Assembly: GCA_964353455.1 (NCBI GenBank)
Contig: CAYGWP010000221.1
Coordinates: 1-10,929 of the forward strand
Reading direction: 5' to 3'
Length of the DNA: 10,929 nucleotides
Source of the DNA: CAYGWP01 sp964353455
Lineage (GTDB): Bacteria; Planctomycetota; Phycisphaerae; FEN-1346
The notes under the pieces are model-generated. The model had not been told where the DNA came from. It worked only from the letters and a program-made list of their open reading frames with translations, and did not search any database. Shown piece after piece: positions 1 to 4,836 of the stretch. Both the position numbers and the translations under genes were made by a program. Numbering within the stretch: position 1 is the stretch's first letter; every line of letters starts with the position of its first letter.

Positions 1-1
1 G

Positions 2-538
2 GCGTATCGGAACCGGTACCCGCACGAATTTTCCGGCGGCCAGCGGCAGAGGATCGGCATCGCGCGGGCCTTGGCGCTCGAGCCGCGGTTCATCGTCTGC
101 GACGAGCCTGTCAGCGCCCTGGACGTCTCCATCCAGGCGCAGATCCTGAACCTCCTGGAGCGGCTTCAGAAGGAACTCGGCCTCACGTACCTCTTCATCG
201 CCCACGACCTGGCCGTCGTCAGCCACATCTCCGACAACGTGGCGGTGATGTACTTGGGGAAGATCGTGGAGAAGTCTCCGAGCGAGCGGCTGTACGAGAA
301 GCCGCTCCACCCGTACACGAAGTGCCTGATGTCGGCGATCCCGAAACCGCACCCCGGGGCCGAGCGCACGCGCATCGTGCCGCGCGGAGAGGTCCCGAGC
401 GCGATGAACCCGCCCCCCGGCTGCCCGTTCCATCCGCGGTGCCCGTGGGCGTTCGAGCGATGCCCGGTCGATGTGCCCCAACTTCAGCCGATGGCCGACG
501 ACCCGGAGCACGTGGTGTCATGTCACCTGTACCATTAG
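2..538 (+). CDS. Dipeptide/oligopeptide ABC transporter ATP-binding protein, C-terminal part (DppF/OppF type)
   Basis: This is the C-terminal 178 residues of an ATPase that powers peptide import at the inner face of the cytoplasmic membrane. The reading frame is open from base 2, so the start lies outside the window. Visible in order are the ABC signature [15 protein letters not shown], the Walker B and D-loop segment [14 protein letters not shown], the H-loop [10 protein letters not shown], and the Cys-rich C-terminal extension ([14 protein letters not shown]) typical of the oligopeptide/dipeptide subfamily. Walker A is off the window edge. The gene ends with TAG at 536-538 and overlaps the end of the convergent HTH gene by four bases. 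A diverged copy of its last 33 codons lies at 3007-3105. The family is certain, but DppF, OppF or DppD cannot be distinguished from this part. Confidence 0.95.
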   Translation, partial: AYRNRYPHEFSGGQRQRIGIARALALEPRFIVCDEPVSALDVSIQAQILNLLERLQKELGLTYLFIAHDLAVVSHISDNVAVMYLGKIVEKSPSERLYEKPLHPYTKCLMSAIPKPHPGAERTRIVPRGEVPSAMNPPPGCPFHPRCPWAFERCPVDVPQLQPMADDPEHVVSCHLYH

Positions 539-741
539 TGTCCAGTCAAGTCGGTCAGTTTGCACCCAAGTGCTTCAGCCGCCTTACGAAAGCGGCCCAG
601 TCCGTGCCTGTCTGGGTCGCCATTTTCGAATTGCGCCCAAGCCGCCTGCGTCCATCCCACGCGATGGGCGGCTTGTTGCTGCGTCAAGCCCGCCTTGATA
701 CGGGCGGCGCGAATTGAATTCTCCGCCACCGCTCCACTCAT
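535..741 (-). CDS. Small XRE-type helix-turn-helix protein (module 1, partner of HicB-like antitoxin)
   Basis: A 68-residue protein with one Cro/CI-type HTH domain: [20 protein letters not shown] is followed by [12 protein letters not shown] at roughly residues 10-42, then a short helical tail ([15 protein letters not shown]). It probably binds DNA and represses its own operon; a palindrome in the upstream promoter at 991-1006 is the likely operator (inference). It is translationally coupled to hicB through an ATGA overlap at 738-741. Short HicB proteins of this type lack a DNA-binding domain, so this gene may supply it in trans. It is a diverged paralogue of the protein at 3225-3431, sharing the Q-x-x-AA-x-R-x-GW, ENG, RKAA and ALGC motifs. 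Its TAA stop overlaps the stop of the convergent ABC gene. Confidence 0.85.
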   Translation of the reverse strand: MSGAVAENSIRAARIKAGLTQQQAAHRVGWTQAAWAQFENGDPDRHGLGRFRKAAEALGCKLTDLTGH

Positions 742-962
742 GCGATGGCCTCCACGTAGTCGGCCTCGCTGGAGGGCGCGGGGATGGGGTCCCCGTCCTC
801 GCGCATACCCTCAAGATGCAGGGCGATGGCCTCGCGGATGTTCCGCATGACTTCCTGCCGCGAATCGCCGGTGGAGACGCAGCCGGGCAGATCAGGAACG
901 TAGGCGCTGTAATTGGAGCCTTCGGCGTGTTCCAGAATGACCAGGTACTTTTGCGGGTCCAT
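738..962 (-). CDS. hicB: HicB-like antitoxin, orphan copy without hicA (module 1)
   Basis: A 74-residue protein of the HicB antitoxin family (partial RNase H-like fold). It shows the family pattern: a hydrophobic first strand (KYLVILEHAEG), then YSAYVPDLPGC, then a helix with EAIALHLEGMREDGDPIPAP, ending in DYVEAIA. HicB proteins neutralise the HicA mRNA interferase and co-repress the operon. Here no hicA lies upstream: the ATG sits directly downstream of a promoter (988-1016), with AGGAG at 969-973 six bases before the start. The protein has no DNA-binding domain of its own; the overlapping HTH gene follows by ATGA. It could act as an orphan regulator, restrain a HicA encoded elsewhere, or be a relic. 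Confidence 0.88.
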   Translation of the reverse strand: MDPQKYLVILEHAEGSNYSAYVPDLPGCVSTGDSRQEVMRNIREAIALHLEGMREDGDPIPAPSSEADYVEAIA

Positions 963-987
963 ACGTTTCTCCTGATCTTACAAAGGC

Positions 988-1016
988 ATCATAAGTCGGA
1001 ACTTATATCGCGTCAA
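988..1016 (-). promoter_or_regulatory. Sigma70-type promoter of the hicB-HTH operon with embedded operator
   Basis: On the minus strand TTGACG (1016-1011) and TATGAT (993-988) are exactly 17 bases apart, a near-consensus housekeeping promoter. The inverted repeat ATAAGTCGGAACTTAT (991-1006 on the plus strand; 6-base arms, 4-base loop) fills most of the spacer and touches the -10 box. That is the expected place for an autorepressor operator. The likely binders are the downstream HTH protein and its HicB partner (inference). Confidence 0.8.
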
Positions 1017-1020
1017 GGGG

Positions 1021-1086
1021 ACTGATAGGAGATTTGATTTTGCGGCGGGTGCGCGGCCGGGGGCTGGGGGGAGAGGGGTTTATTGC
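1021..1086. repeat. Dispersed repeat copy A (GCGGCGGGTGCGCGGCC core)
   Basis: First of four copies in direct orientation (others at 2521, 3931 and 4587). The core reads GCGGCGGGTGCGCGGCCGGG followed by a G-rich CTGGGG/GAGAGGGG stretch. Copies A and C both continue into GGGGTTTATTGC. Copies A and D share the preceding ACTGATAGGA..ATTTGATTT. Copy A begins four bases from the -35 box of the hicB promoter, marking the edge of the toxin-antitoxin part of module 1. Confidence 0.85.
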
Positions 1087-1097
1087 TTATCGCGTGG

Positions 1098-1115
1098 GTG
1101 GCTTCGCCAAGCCAC
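1098..1115. terminator. Small hairpin after the repeat-protein gene, possible terminator
   Basis: GTGGCTT and AAGCCAC form a perfect 7-bp stem around CGCC, 24 bases beyond the stop codon of the minus-strand gene ending at 1139. No run of T follows on that strand, so intrinsic termination is weakly supported. It may simply be a short palindromic repeat. Confidence 0.35.
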
Positions 1116-1138
1116 GGCGCCAGACACCCGGCCAGATA

Positions 1139-2485
1139 TTATTTCTTGGCCGGCTTGCTCGCCGGCTGTTTCACGGGCTGGGGCGATTTCATGCCGTTAT
1201 CCCCGGCAGCCGGCTTTTCCGTTCCCATTAGTTTCCTGAACGTCGCTATCCGCTCATCCTCGCTGCCATTGAACTGATCGTCCTTCAGGGCCGCGAGGCG
1301 CGAATTGAAAAGGGCCGCGTCGAATTTGCCGCTCTTGTCGATGCATGCGGCGGAGGCGATGAGGAGATGAATCATGGCAATCGCCCCCGGCTTTTGCGTC
1401 TTCAACAAATTTGCCGCCTTCGCGTTCTTTTCCTTGTCGATGTTGTCGAAAGCCGCGGCAAAGGCCGATGCGTTGAAACCGCCCCCGGTCCGAAGGAAGG
1501 CCCCTGTGGGAATCAAAAGCGCCGCAAACGCAGCGGCATCGTTTGCCTCTCCCGTCAGTTCCCGGCTTCGGCGAACTCTGTCGCTGGTCATGCTCGTCAC
1601 GGCCGACGTGAACGCGGCCTTGTCGGCGTTTTCATTCAGCCGCCCGGTATCGTCCCGAATGAACCTCGGCGCGAGCCCGACCAGAAACATGTACGCCTGC
1701 AAATTCGTTTGGCGCAGGCCCAGAGCCAAAACGTGCTTAGTGGCCTCATCGCTCACGATCTTCATGGCCCGATCGAAGCCTTCCTTGTCGAACCCGCCTG
1801 TATCATCCGCGGCCGGCCTGCTCGCCGGCTGCTTCACGGGTTCAGTCGATTTCTTGCCGGCCTGGTTCTCGGAACGCGAATCGACAGGCTTGGCGGTTGC
1901 CGCCAGTGGCGCGGCCGCCGGCGCGGTGGCCGGGGAATCCGCCTTTTCAGGGGCCGGCAGCGCCGCCATGAACTTTGCTGAAGACGAAATGGACGGATCG
2001 GCGTCGCCTTGGAGGTCGCGGAGGGATCGGATTGCCTTGGGATAGGTGGGTCCGAGAAGGTAAAGGGCGCGGCAAGCCTGGAAGCTCAAAGCCTTGCGAT
2101 TCAGGTCGCCGACCGGCTTTTCGTTCTTGAGCAAATTCAGCAGTGCATCCACTGCCGCGCTCTCCTGGCGCTGTCCTTGTATGTCGGCGACGATTTGCTT
2201 GAGTCTCATGTCCGCGGCCGTCATCCAGACCGCCAGTCCGATTCGCGCATCCGTGTTGGTCGCCCCGGGGAGATGGACGGTCTGCATGGCCGGGTAATCA
2301 GGCCCGCCGGCTGGATTCTTGATCCTGGCCAGCAATTTCTCGATCAAATTGCCGGCCGCCGGCTGCGTTGATTGGGAATCTTTGCCCGTCGATGACGCGG
2401 GCCCGGCTGCCACAGCGGGGGCGGTCGCAAAAAGGATGCACACGATAGTAATGGTCGCTGTTATGAATATTGCCGTCCTGCACAT
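1139..2485 (-). CDS. Secreted protein of unknown function with four ~51-residue repeats (module 1 cargo)
   Basis: I do not recognise a family. The start at 2485 is preferred because AGGAG (2493-2497) lies seven bases upstream and the 448-residue product begins with a clear signal peptide (MCRTAIFITATITIVCILFA, then APAVAA, cleavage near residue 27). An in-frame ATG at 2572 with its own Shine-Dalgarno would add 29 residues encoded by repeat B. Residues ~45-180 form a helical, HEAT-like region. A Pro/Ala/Lys linker follows (~181-226), then four units opening with DDTGGFD (227), DDTGRLN (278), RTGGGFN (332) and DKSGKFD (383), spaced 51, 54 and 51. The linker peptide PVKQPAS recurs at the C-terminus. 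A periplasmic or extracellular binding or scaffold role is possible but unproven. It is flanked by repeat copies A and B. Confidence 0.75.
   Translation of the reverse strand: MCRTAIFITATITIVCILFATAPAVAAGPASSTGKDSQSTQPAAGNLIEKLLARIKNPAGGPDYPAMQTVHLPGATNTDARIGLAVWMTAADMRLKQIVADIQGQRQESAAVDALLNLLKNEKPVGDLNRKALSFQACRALYLLGPTYPKAIRSLRDLQGDADPSISSSAKFMAALPAPEKADSPATAPAAAPLAATAKPVDSRSENQAGKKSTEPVKQPASRPAADDTGGFDKEGFDRAMKIVSDEATKHVLALGLRQTNLQAYMFLVGLAPRFIRDDTGRLNENADKAAFTSAVTSMTSDRVRRSRELTGEANDAAAFAALLIPTGAFLRTGGGFNASAFAAAFDNIDKEKNAKAANLLKTQKPGAIAMIHLLIASAACIDKSGKFDAALFNSRLAALKDDQFNGSEDERIATFRKLMGTEKPAAGDNGMKSPQPVKQPASKPAKK
1148..1190. repeat. Internal direct repeat, copy 1 (encodes C-terminal PVKQPAS segment)
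   Basis: This 43-base segment matches 1811-1853 at about 37 of 43 positions, in the same orientation and frame. It encodes the Lys/Pro/Ala segment KSPQPVKQPASKPA at the end of the secreted repeat protein. The two copies bracket the four-repeat domain. Confidence 0.8.
1811..1853. repeat. Internal direct repeat, copy 2 (encodes linker PVKQPAS segment)
   Basis: This copy encodes KSTEPVKQPASRPA just before the first ~51-residue unit of the secreted repeat protein. Recombination between it and 1148-1190 would remove the whole four-repeat domain in frame (inference). Confidence 0.8.
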
Positions 2486-2520
2486 CTCAAGACTCCTATT
2501 TCTGATAGGGACGGATAGAA

Positions 2521-2667
2521 ACTTTGTTTTGGCGGCGGGTGCGCGGCCGGGGCCTGTGGGGAGAGGGGGCATTTCGGTTCTCCTAAGTGCCTGGTGTCGC
2601 CAGAAACAATATACCCCATCTCGGCGGAGTCAAGCGTAAACGACTGAACGGCTGAACAGTCCACATC
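2521..2667. repeat. Dispersed repeat copy B with promoter, ribosome binding site and start codon
   Basis: It carries the same GCGGCGGGTGCGCGGCC core as copies A, C and D, then ~100 further bases shared only with copy D. On the minus strand these hold TTGACT (2633-2628), a -10 region at TATATT/TATTGT (2613-2606), AGGAG (2584-2580) and ATG (2572). Compared with D it lacks two bases between -35 and -10, leaving 14 bases before TATATT or 16 before the weaker TATTGT. It forms the upstream flank of the module 1 cargo gene. Confidence 0.85.
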
Positions 2668-2701
2668 GGGTGCGGCGGAAATTTGTGGCAGAGCCTTTTT
2701 A

Positions 2702-2820
2702 CTGTCACCCCGAGCGAAGCCCCGCCAAGACTAAGGGCGGGCCGTGCGTACGGTGGTACGGCACGACCACAGCGAGATTTCTCGACTCGTCCGCCTCGGC
2801 GGACTCGCTCGAAATGACAG
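2702..2820. repeat. Palindromic intergenic repeat (REP/MITE-like, CTGTCA...TGACAG ends)
   Basis: The ends CTGTCACCCCGAGCGA (2702-2717) and TCGCTCGAAATGACAG (2805-2820) are inverted copies with two mismatches. Nested inside is a perfect palindromic stretch around CGTCCGCCTCGGCGGAC. The terminal motif TGTCATTTCGAGCGA is of the kind commonly seen in non-autonomous intergenic repeats of many bacterial genomes (recalled, not searched). No coding potential is convincing between 2668 and 2953. Confidence 0.75.
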
Positions 2821-2904
2821 CGTTTTTCCCGTTGCCGTTTTTCACTCCGCGTTCCGGCTTCGCCAGGGCTACGCCGGACAGGTCCGCGTCGGGCTCGAAA
2901 AGCA

Positions 2905-2944
2905 CTTCGTGCCTTTGTGCCTCCGTGCCTTCGTGCCTCTTTGC
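2905..2944. repeat. Five tandem 8-bp units (CTTCGTGC type)
   Basis: The units read CTTCGTGC, CTTTGTGC, CTCCGTGC, CTTCGTGC and CTCTTTGC, head to tail without gaps, in a stretch with no gene. Degenerate octamer runs like this occur as intergenic simple repeats. Confidence 0.8.
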
Positions 2945-2953
2945 CGTTCATAC

Positions 2954-3000
2954 TAATCCGGTCTTGCCCGCTTGCCGATAAACGTTACACTTAGGTAGTC
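2954..3000 (+). promoter_or_regulatory. Duplicated promoter-like block, copy 1
   Basis: A 47-base block starting TAATCCGG, about 81% identical to 4771-4817. Both contain TTGCNN, a 16-base spacer and TACACT (here 2964-2969 and 2986-2991), with GCCGATAAACG conserved in the spacer. The second copy sits upstream of a real gene. This copy is followed only seven bases later by the 32-codon transporter stub, so it may be a promoter stranded by a deletion. Confidence 0.55.
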
Positions 3001-3006
3001 ATCAAC

Positions 3007-3105
3007 TGCCCGTGGGCGTTCGACCGGTGCCCGGTCGAGGCGCCGCTCCTCGCGCCGATGCCCGACGACCCGGAGCACGTGGTGTCGTGTCACCTGTACC
3101 ATTAG
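3007..3105 (+). pseudogene. 3' stub of a second dipeptide/oligopeptide ABC transporter ATPase gene
   Basis: The frame reads CPWAFDRCPVEAPLLAPM, then [14 protein letters not shown] and TAG. It matches the last 32 residues of the ATPase ending at 538 at 26 of 32 positions, and its DNA at about 87 of 99 bases. Homology starts abruptly at 3007: nothing upstream resembles an ATPase, and there is no plausible start codon before the homologous part. Many differences are conservative or silent (E/D, D/E, TCA/TCG), suggesting the stub comes from a once-functional paralogue and not from a recent copy of the first gene. As at the first locus, it is followed by a convergent HTH-hicB pair. Confidence 0.88.
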
Positions 3106-3224
3106 TATGACAGCACTGCTTGGCCTATCTGCGCGGCGGTCCGGAGGGCCTGTTGCCGAAATGCAGGGTGGTCGCTGCGGCGACCATGCGGCCGGGCTTT
3201 CGGGGAGGGTGTTATCTGTCCTTG

Positions 3225-3431
3225 TCATTCCGCCAGTAGATCGGCCACGGCGCAGCCCAAGGCATTGGCGGCCTTGCGGTAACTCTCGATCCGCGGCGAC
3301 GTGTAGCGGCCGTTCTCCAGGGCGGCCCACTGCGGTTGCGACCAGCCGCATCGGCCGGCCGCCTCGACCTGTGACATGCTGGCGCGCAACCGTGCCGACT
3401 TGATAGGATTTCCGCCCCTTTGCCGCTTCAT
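3225..3431 (-). CDS. Small XRE-type helix-turn-helix protein (module 2)
   Basis: A 68-residue HTH protein: IKSARLRASMSQVEAAGRCG and WSQPQWAALENG (residues ~10-41), then YRKAANALGCAVADLLAE. It overlaps hicB by ATGA (3428-3431), the same coupling as in module 1. It is probably the DNA-binding partner of the HicB-like protein and represses the promoter at 3897-3925, whose spacer holds a perfect 5-base-arm palindrome (inference). It is the same length as its module 1 paralogue but is well diverged from it, so the two cassettes are not a recent duplication. It remains intact although the toxin gene of the operon is broken. Confidence 0.85.
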   Translation of the reverse strand: MKRQRGGNPIKSARLRASMSQVEAAGRCGWSQPQWAALENGRYTSPRIESYRKAANALGCAVADLLAE

Positions 3432-3652
3432 GCCGCGCCCACCGTCACGTAATCGGCCTGCGTCGTCGGCTCGGGAATAGCGTCGCCGTCCTCCGCCATC
3501 CCGGCCAGGTGCAGGTCCACGGCCTCGGCCAGAGCGGCCTTGGCCTCAGCGGTCGAGGCGTAACCGCAGACCCCGCAGCCCGGTAGATCGGGCACGTAAC
3601 CGCCGTAACTGCCGTCTTCCGCACGTTCGATCACTACCGCGTACCGTCGCAT
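3428..3652 (-). CDS. hicB: HicB-like antitoxin (module 2)
   Basis: A 74-residue HicB-family antitoxin: RYAVVIERAEDGSYGGYVPD, LPGC, then EAVDLHLAGMAEDGDAIPEP and ADYV near the end. It would bind and block HicA in the cytoplasm. The start is set by GGAGG seven bases before the ATG at 3652. The gene begins 33 bases after the end of the hicA reading frame and runs into the HTH gene by ATGA, giving a hicA-hicB-HTH operon. It resembles its module 1 counterpart (YVPDLPGC, LHL-GM-EDGD-IP-P, ADYV) with a one-residue shift after PGC. It has no DNA-binding domain of its own. Confidence 0.9.
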   Translation of the reverse strand: MRRYAVVIERAEDGSYGGYVPDLPGCGVCGYASTAEAKAALAEAVDLHLAGMAEDGDAIPEPTTQADYVTVGAA

Positions 3653-3685
3653 GAGCCACCTCCGTTTATCGGCCGCAACAGGCCG

Positions 3686-3871
3686 TTACCGCAGACCAGC
3701 CTGCCGAAGAATGCTCTTGAGCATGCCCGGCGGCACGTCGGCATTGGGCTTGCCGGCGACCGTCACCCGGCCTTTTTTCACGGGATGCTTGAACTAGCGG
3801 TGGCTGCCGCGCTGCGCAACCTGCATCCATCCGTCCCGCTCGACCATCCGCAACAACTCGCGGTACTTCAT
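3686..3871 (-). pseudogene. hicA: hicA mRNA interferase gene, inactivated by an in-frame TAG
   Basis: Read from ATG at 3871, the frame gives MKYRELLRMVERDGWMQVAQ RGSHR, a TAG codon (3796-3794, codon 26), then FKHPVKKGRVTVAGKPNADV and PPGMLKSILRQAGLR, ending in TAA. That is a full-length 61-codon HicA toxin: a small dsRBD-fold ribonuclease with the catalytic His in GSH (residue 24) and the closing PPG-LKSILRQAGL helix. The family usually reads GSHRQFKHP, so the stop replaces a Gln codon and is explained by one CAG-to-TAG change. The product would end two residues after the catalytic His and should be inactive. The ribosome binding site (AGGA) and promoter are intact. Sequencing error or amber readthrough are the alternatives. 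Confidence 0.9.
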
Positions 3872-3896
3872 GCTGTTTCCTTTTGCCGTCAACTGT

Positions 3897-3925
3897 AATA
3901 TAACGTATTCACTATACGAAGTCAA
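3897..3925 (-). promoter_or_regulatory. Sigma70-type promoter of hicA-hicB-HTH with embedded operator
   Basis: On the minus strand TTGACT (3925-3920) and TATATT (3902-3897) are 17 bases apart. Between them lies CGTATAGTGAATACG (3918-3904), a palindrome with perfect 5-base arms, suited to an autorepressor operator. The TGA stop of the upstream membrane-protein gene (3924-3922) is contained within the -35 hexamer, so the cargo gene and the toxin-antitoxin operon abut with no spare sequence. Confidence 0.82.
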
Positions 3926-4647
3926 GGAATCTGCGGCGGGGCGCGGCCGGGGGCTGGGGGGAGGGGTTTATTGCGGGGCGCGGCACGGCGTCTGGACTCG
4001 CTGATCCAGGCAGCTATGAGTGCCAGGGCCAGGCCCAAGAGCGCCAGAATTATAAGGCCTGAACCGAATTCGGCTGTAAACGGCATCTTAACATAGTCCC
4101 AAAATCGCAAGCCGCGCCACTCACCGCGCCCAATTTCGTAAATTGGAACCCAGCGATATCCGGTCGGCAAGACTATGTCAGAACAATAATCGGCCCCTCC
4201 TCGCACGAATCCCGGTGCATACCTGTAAAAGCTGGCCCAGACTACCGAGAAGCTGCTGACAAGAGCAAACAGGGCGAAGGCCAACCAGGCGCGCCTTGTG
4301 CAAACCCACTTCCGGGCTGCGCAAATCAGAACAAGGTCAAACAGGAAGGAGGCCAACATCACGGTGCGCCAAAGCCATAAGTCCAGTGGTTCGCCTTCTG
4401 GCTTTCGCTGGTCAATCAAGAGATTGCCACTGCTCCACCTTGATGCCACCCATTCCGCGTCCGCGGCAGATAGCAGCATCTGCACCGAGCCCCATTTCTT
4501 CCACTGGCTCAATAGCACGAACAGGCCCAGGACAAAGGCAGCAGCTGCCGCTAACAGGAACAACTGATAGATATTTGAGATTTTTACTGATAGGAAATTT
4601 GATTTGGCGGCGGGTGCGCGGCCGGGGTCTGGGTGAGAGGGGAGCAT
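3922..4647 (-). CDS. Four-helix membrane protein of unknown function (module 2 cargo)
   Basis: A 241-residue protein with four predicted membrane helices at about 27-47 (IYQLFLLAAAAAFVLGLFVL), 91-111, 118-139 and 194-215. The loop between helices 3 and 4 (~140-190) is long and rich in Tyr, Trp and Gly. I recognise no family. The ATG at 4647 is the only good start and has AGGAG eight bases upstream (4660-4656). Its first ~21 residues (MLPSHPDPGRAPAAKSNFLS) come from repeat D and its last ~15 from repeat C, so both ends are repeat-encoded and share PGRAP. The TGA overlaps the -35 box of the hicA promoter. The helices are well formed, which supports a real protein, but the repeat-derived ends may be non-functional. 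Confidence 0.7.
   Translation of the reverse strand: MLPSHPDPGRAPAAKSNFLSVKISNIYQLFLLAAAAAFVLGLFVLLSQWKKWGSVQMLLSAADAEWVASRWSSGNLLIDQRKPEGEPLDLWLWRTVMLASFLFDLVLICAARKWVCTRRAWLAFALFALVSSFSVVWASFYRYAPGFVRGGADYCSDIVLPTGYRWVPIYEIGRGEWRGLRFWDYVKMPFTAEFGSGLIILALLGLALALIAAWISESRRRAAPRNKPLPPAPGRAPPQIP
3931..3974. repeat. Dispersed repeat copy C
   Basis: A shorter copy of the core (GCGGCGGGGCGCGGCCGGGG, then CTGGGG) ending, like copy A, in GGGGTTTATTGC. It lies just beyond the hicA promoter, as copy A does for the hicB promoter. It is translated as the last ~15 residues (PLPPAPGRAPPQIP) of the membrane protein gene. Confidence 0.8.
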
Positions 4648-4738
4648 GATCGGTTCTCCTAAGTGTCCGGTGTCGCTGGAAGCAATATATCCCCCATCTC
4701 GGCGGTGTCAAACGCAAACGGCTGAACAGTCCACATCC
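4587..4738. repeat. Dispersed repeat copy D with promoter, ribosome binding site and start codon
   Basis: It matches copy B over its whole length: the core GCGGCGGGTGCGCGGCCGGG, the CGGTTCTCCTAAGTG block, CCCCATCTCGGCGG, and the end GCTGAACAGTCCACATC. It also shares ACTGATAGGA..ATTTGATTT with copy A. It forms the upstream flank of the module 2 cargo gene. Confidence 0.87.
4684..4711 (-). promoter_or_regulatory. Promoter within repeat D driving the membrane protein gene
   Basis: On the minus strand consensus TTGACA (4711-4706) is followed after 16 bases by TATATT (4689-4684), then AGGAG (4660-4656) and ATG (4647). The predicted leader is about 30 bases. The arrangement is shared with repeat B, where a two-base deletion shortens the spacer. 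Confidence 0.75.
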
Positions 4739-4780
4739 GCGATCCACGTCACATCCTACGCCCCCGAACTTAATCCGGCC

Positions 4781-4808
4781 TTGCGTGTTTGCCGATAAAC
4801 GCTACACT
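4781..4808 (+). promoter_or_regulatory. Candidate promoter of the 605-residue secreted protein gene
   Basis: TTGCGT (4781-4786) and TACACT (4803-4808) are 16 bases apart, 28 bases before the start codon at 4837. The surrounding 47-base block (4771-4817) has a second copy at 2954-3000. Both hexamers depart from consensus, so a moderate promoter is the best reading. Confidence 0.55.
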
Positions 4809-4836
4809 TGAAGAGTCTCTGAGTAGCGGAGGGCAC

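Noticed and set aside
962..1020. Remnant of hicA upstream of the first hicB
   Set aside because: The space holds only promoter, operator and ribosome binding site; no HicA motif in any frame.
1367..2045. Two plus-strand frames inside the repeat-protein gene
   Set aside because: The minus-strand frame has a signal peptide, a Shine-Dalgarno and internal protein repeats; the plus-strand frames have none.
2702..2820. Insertion sequence with terminal inverted repeats
   Set aside because: Only ~119 bases, no transposase; best kept as a non-autonomous palindromic repeat.
2905..2944. Possible CRISPR repeats
   Set aside because: Eight-base units head to tail without spacers are a simple tandem repeat.
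2668..2953. Possible small genes between repeat B and the ATPase stub
   Set aside because: The open frames run through palindromic and octamer repeats and show no conserved pattern or start signal.
3106..3224. Further transporter or HTH homology after the stub
   Set aside because: No similarity to the sequence after 538 or to the paralogous HTH gene could be aligned by eye.
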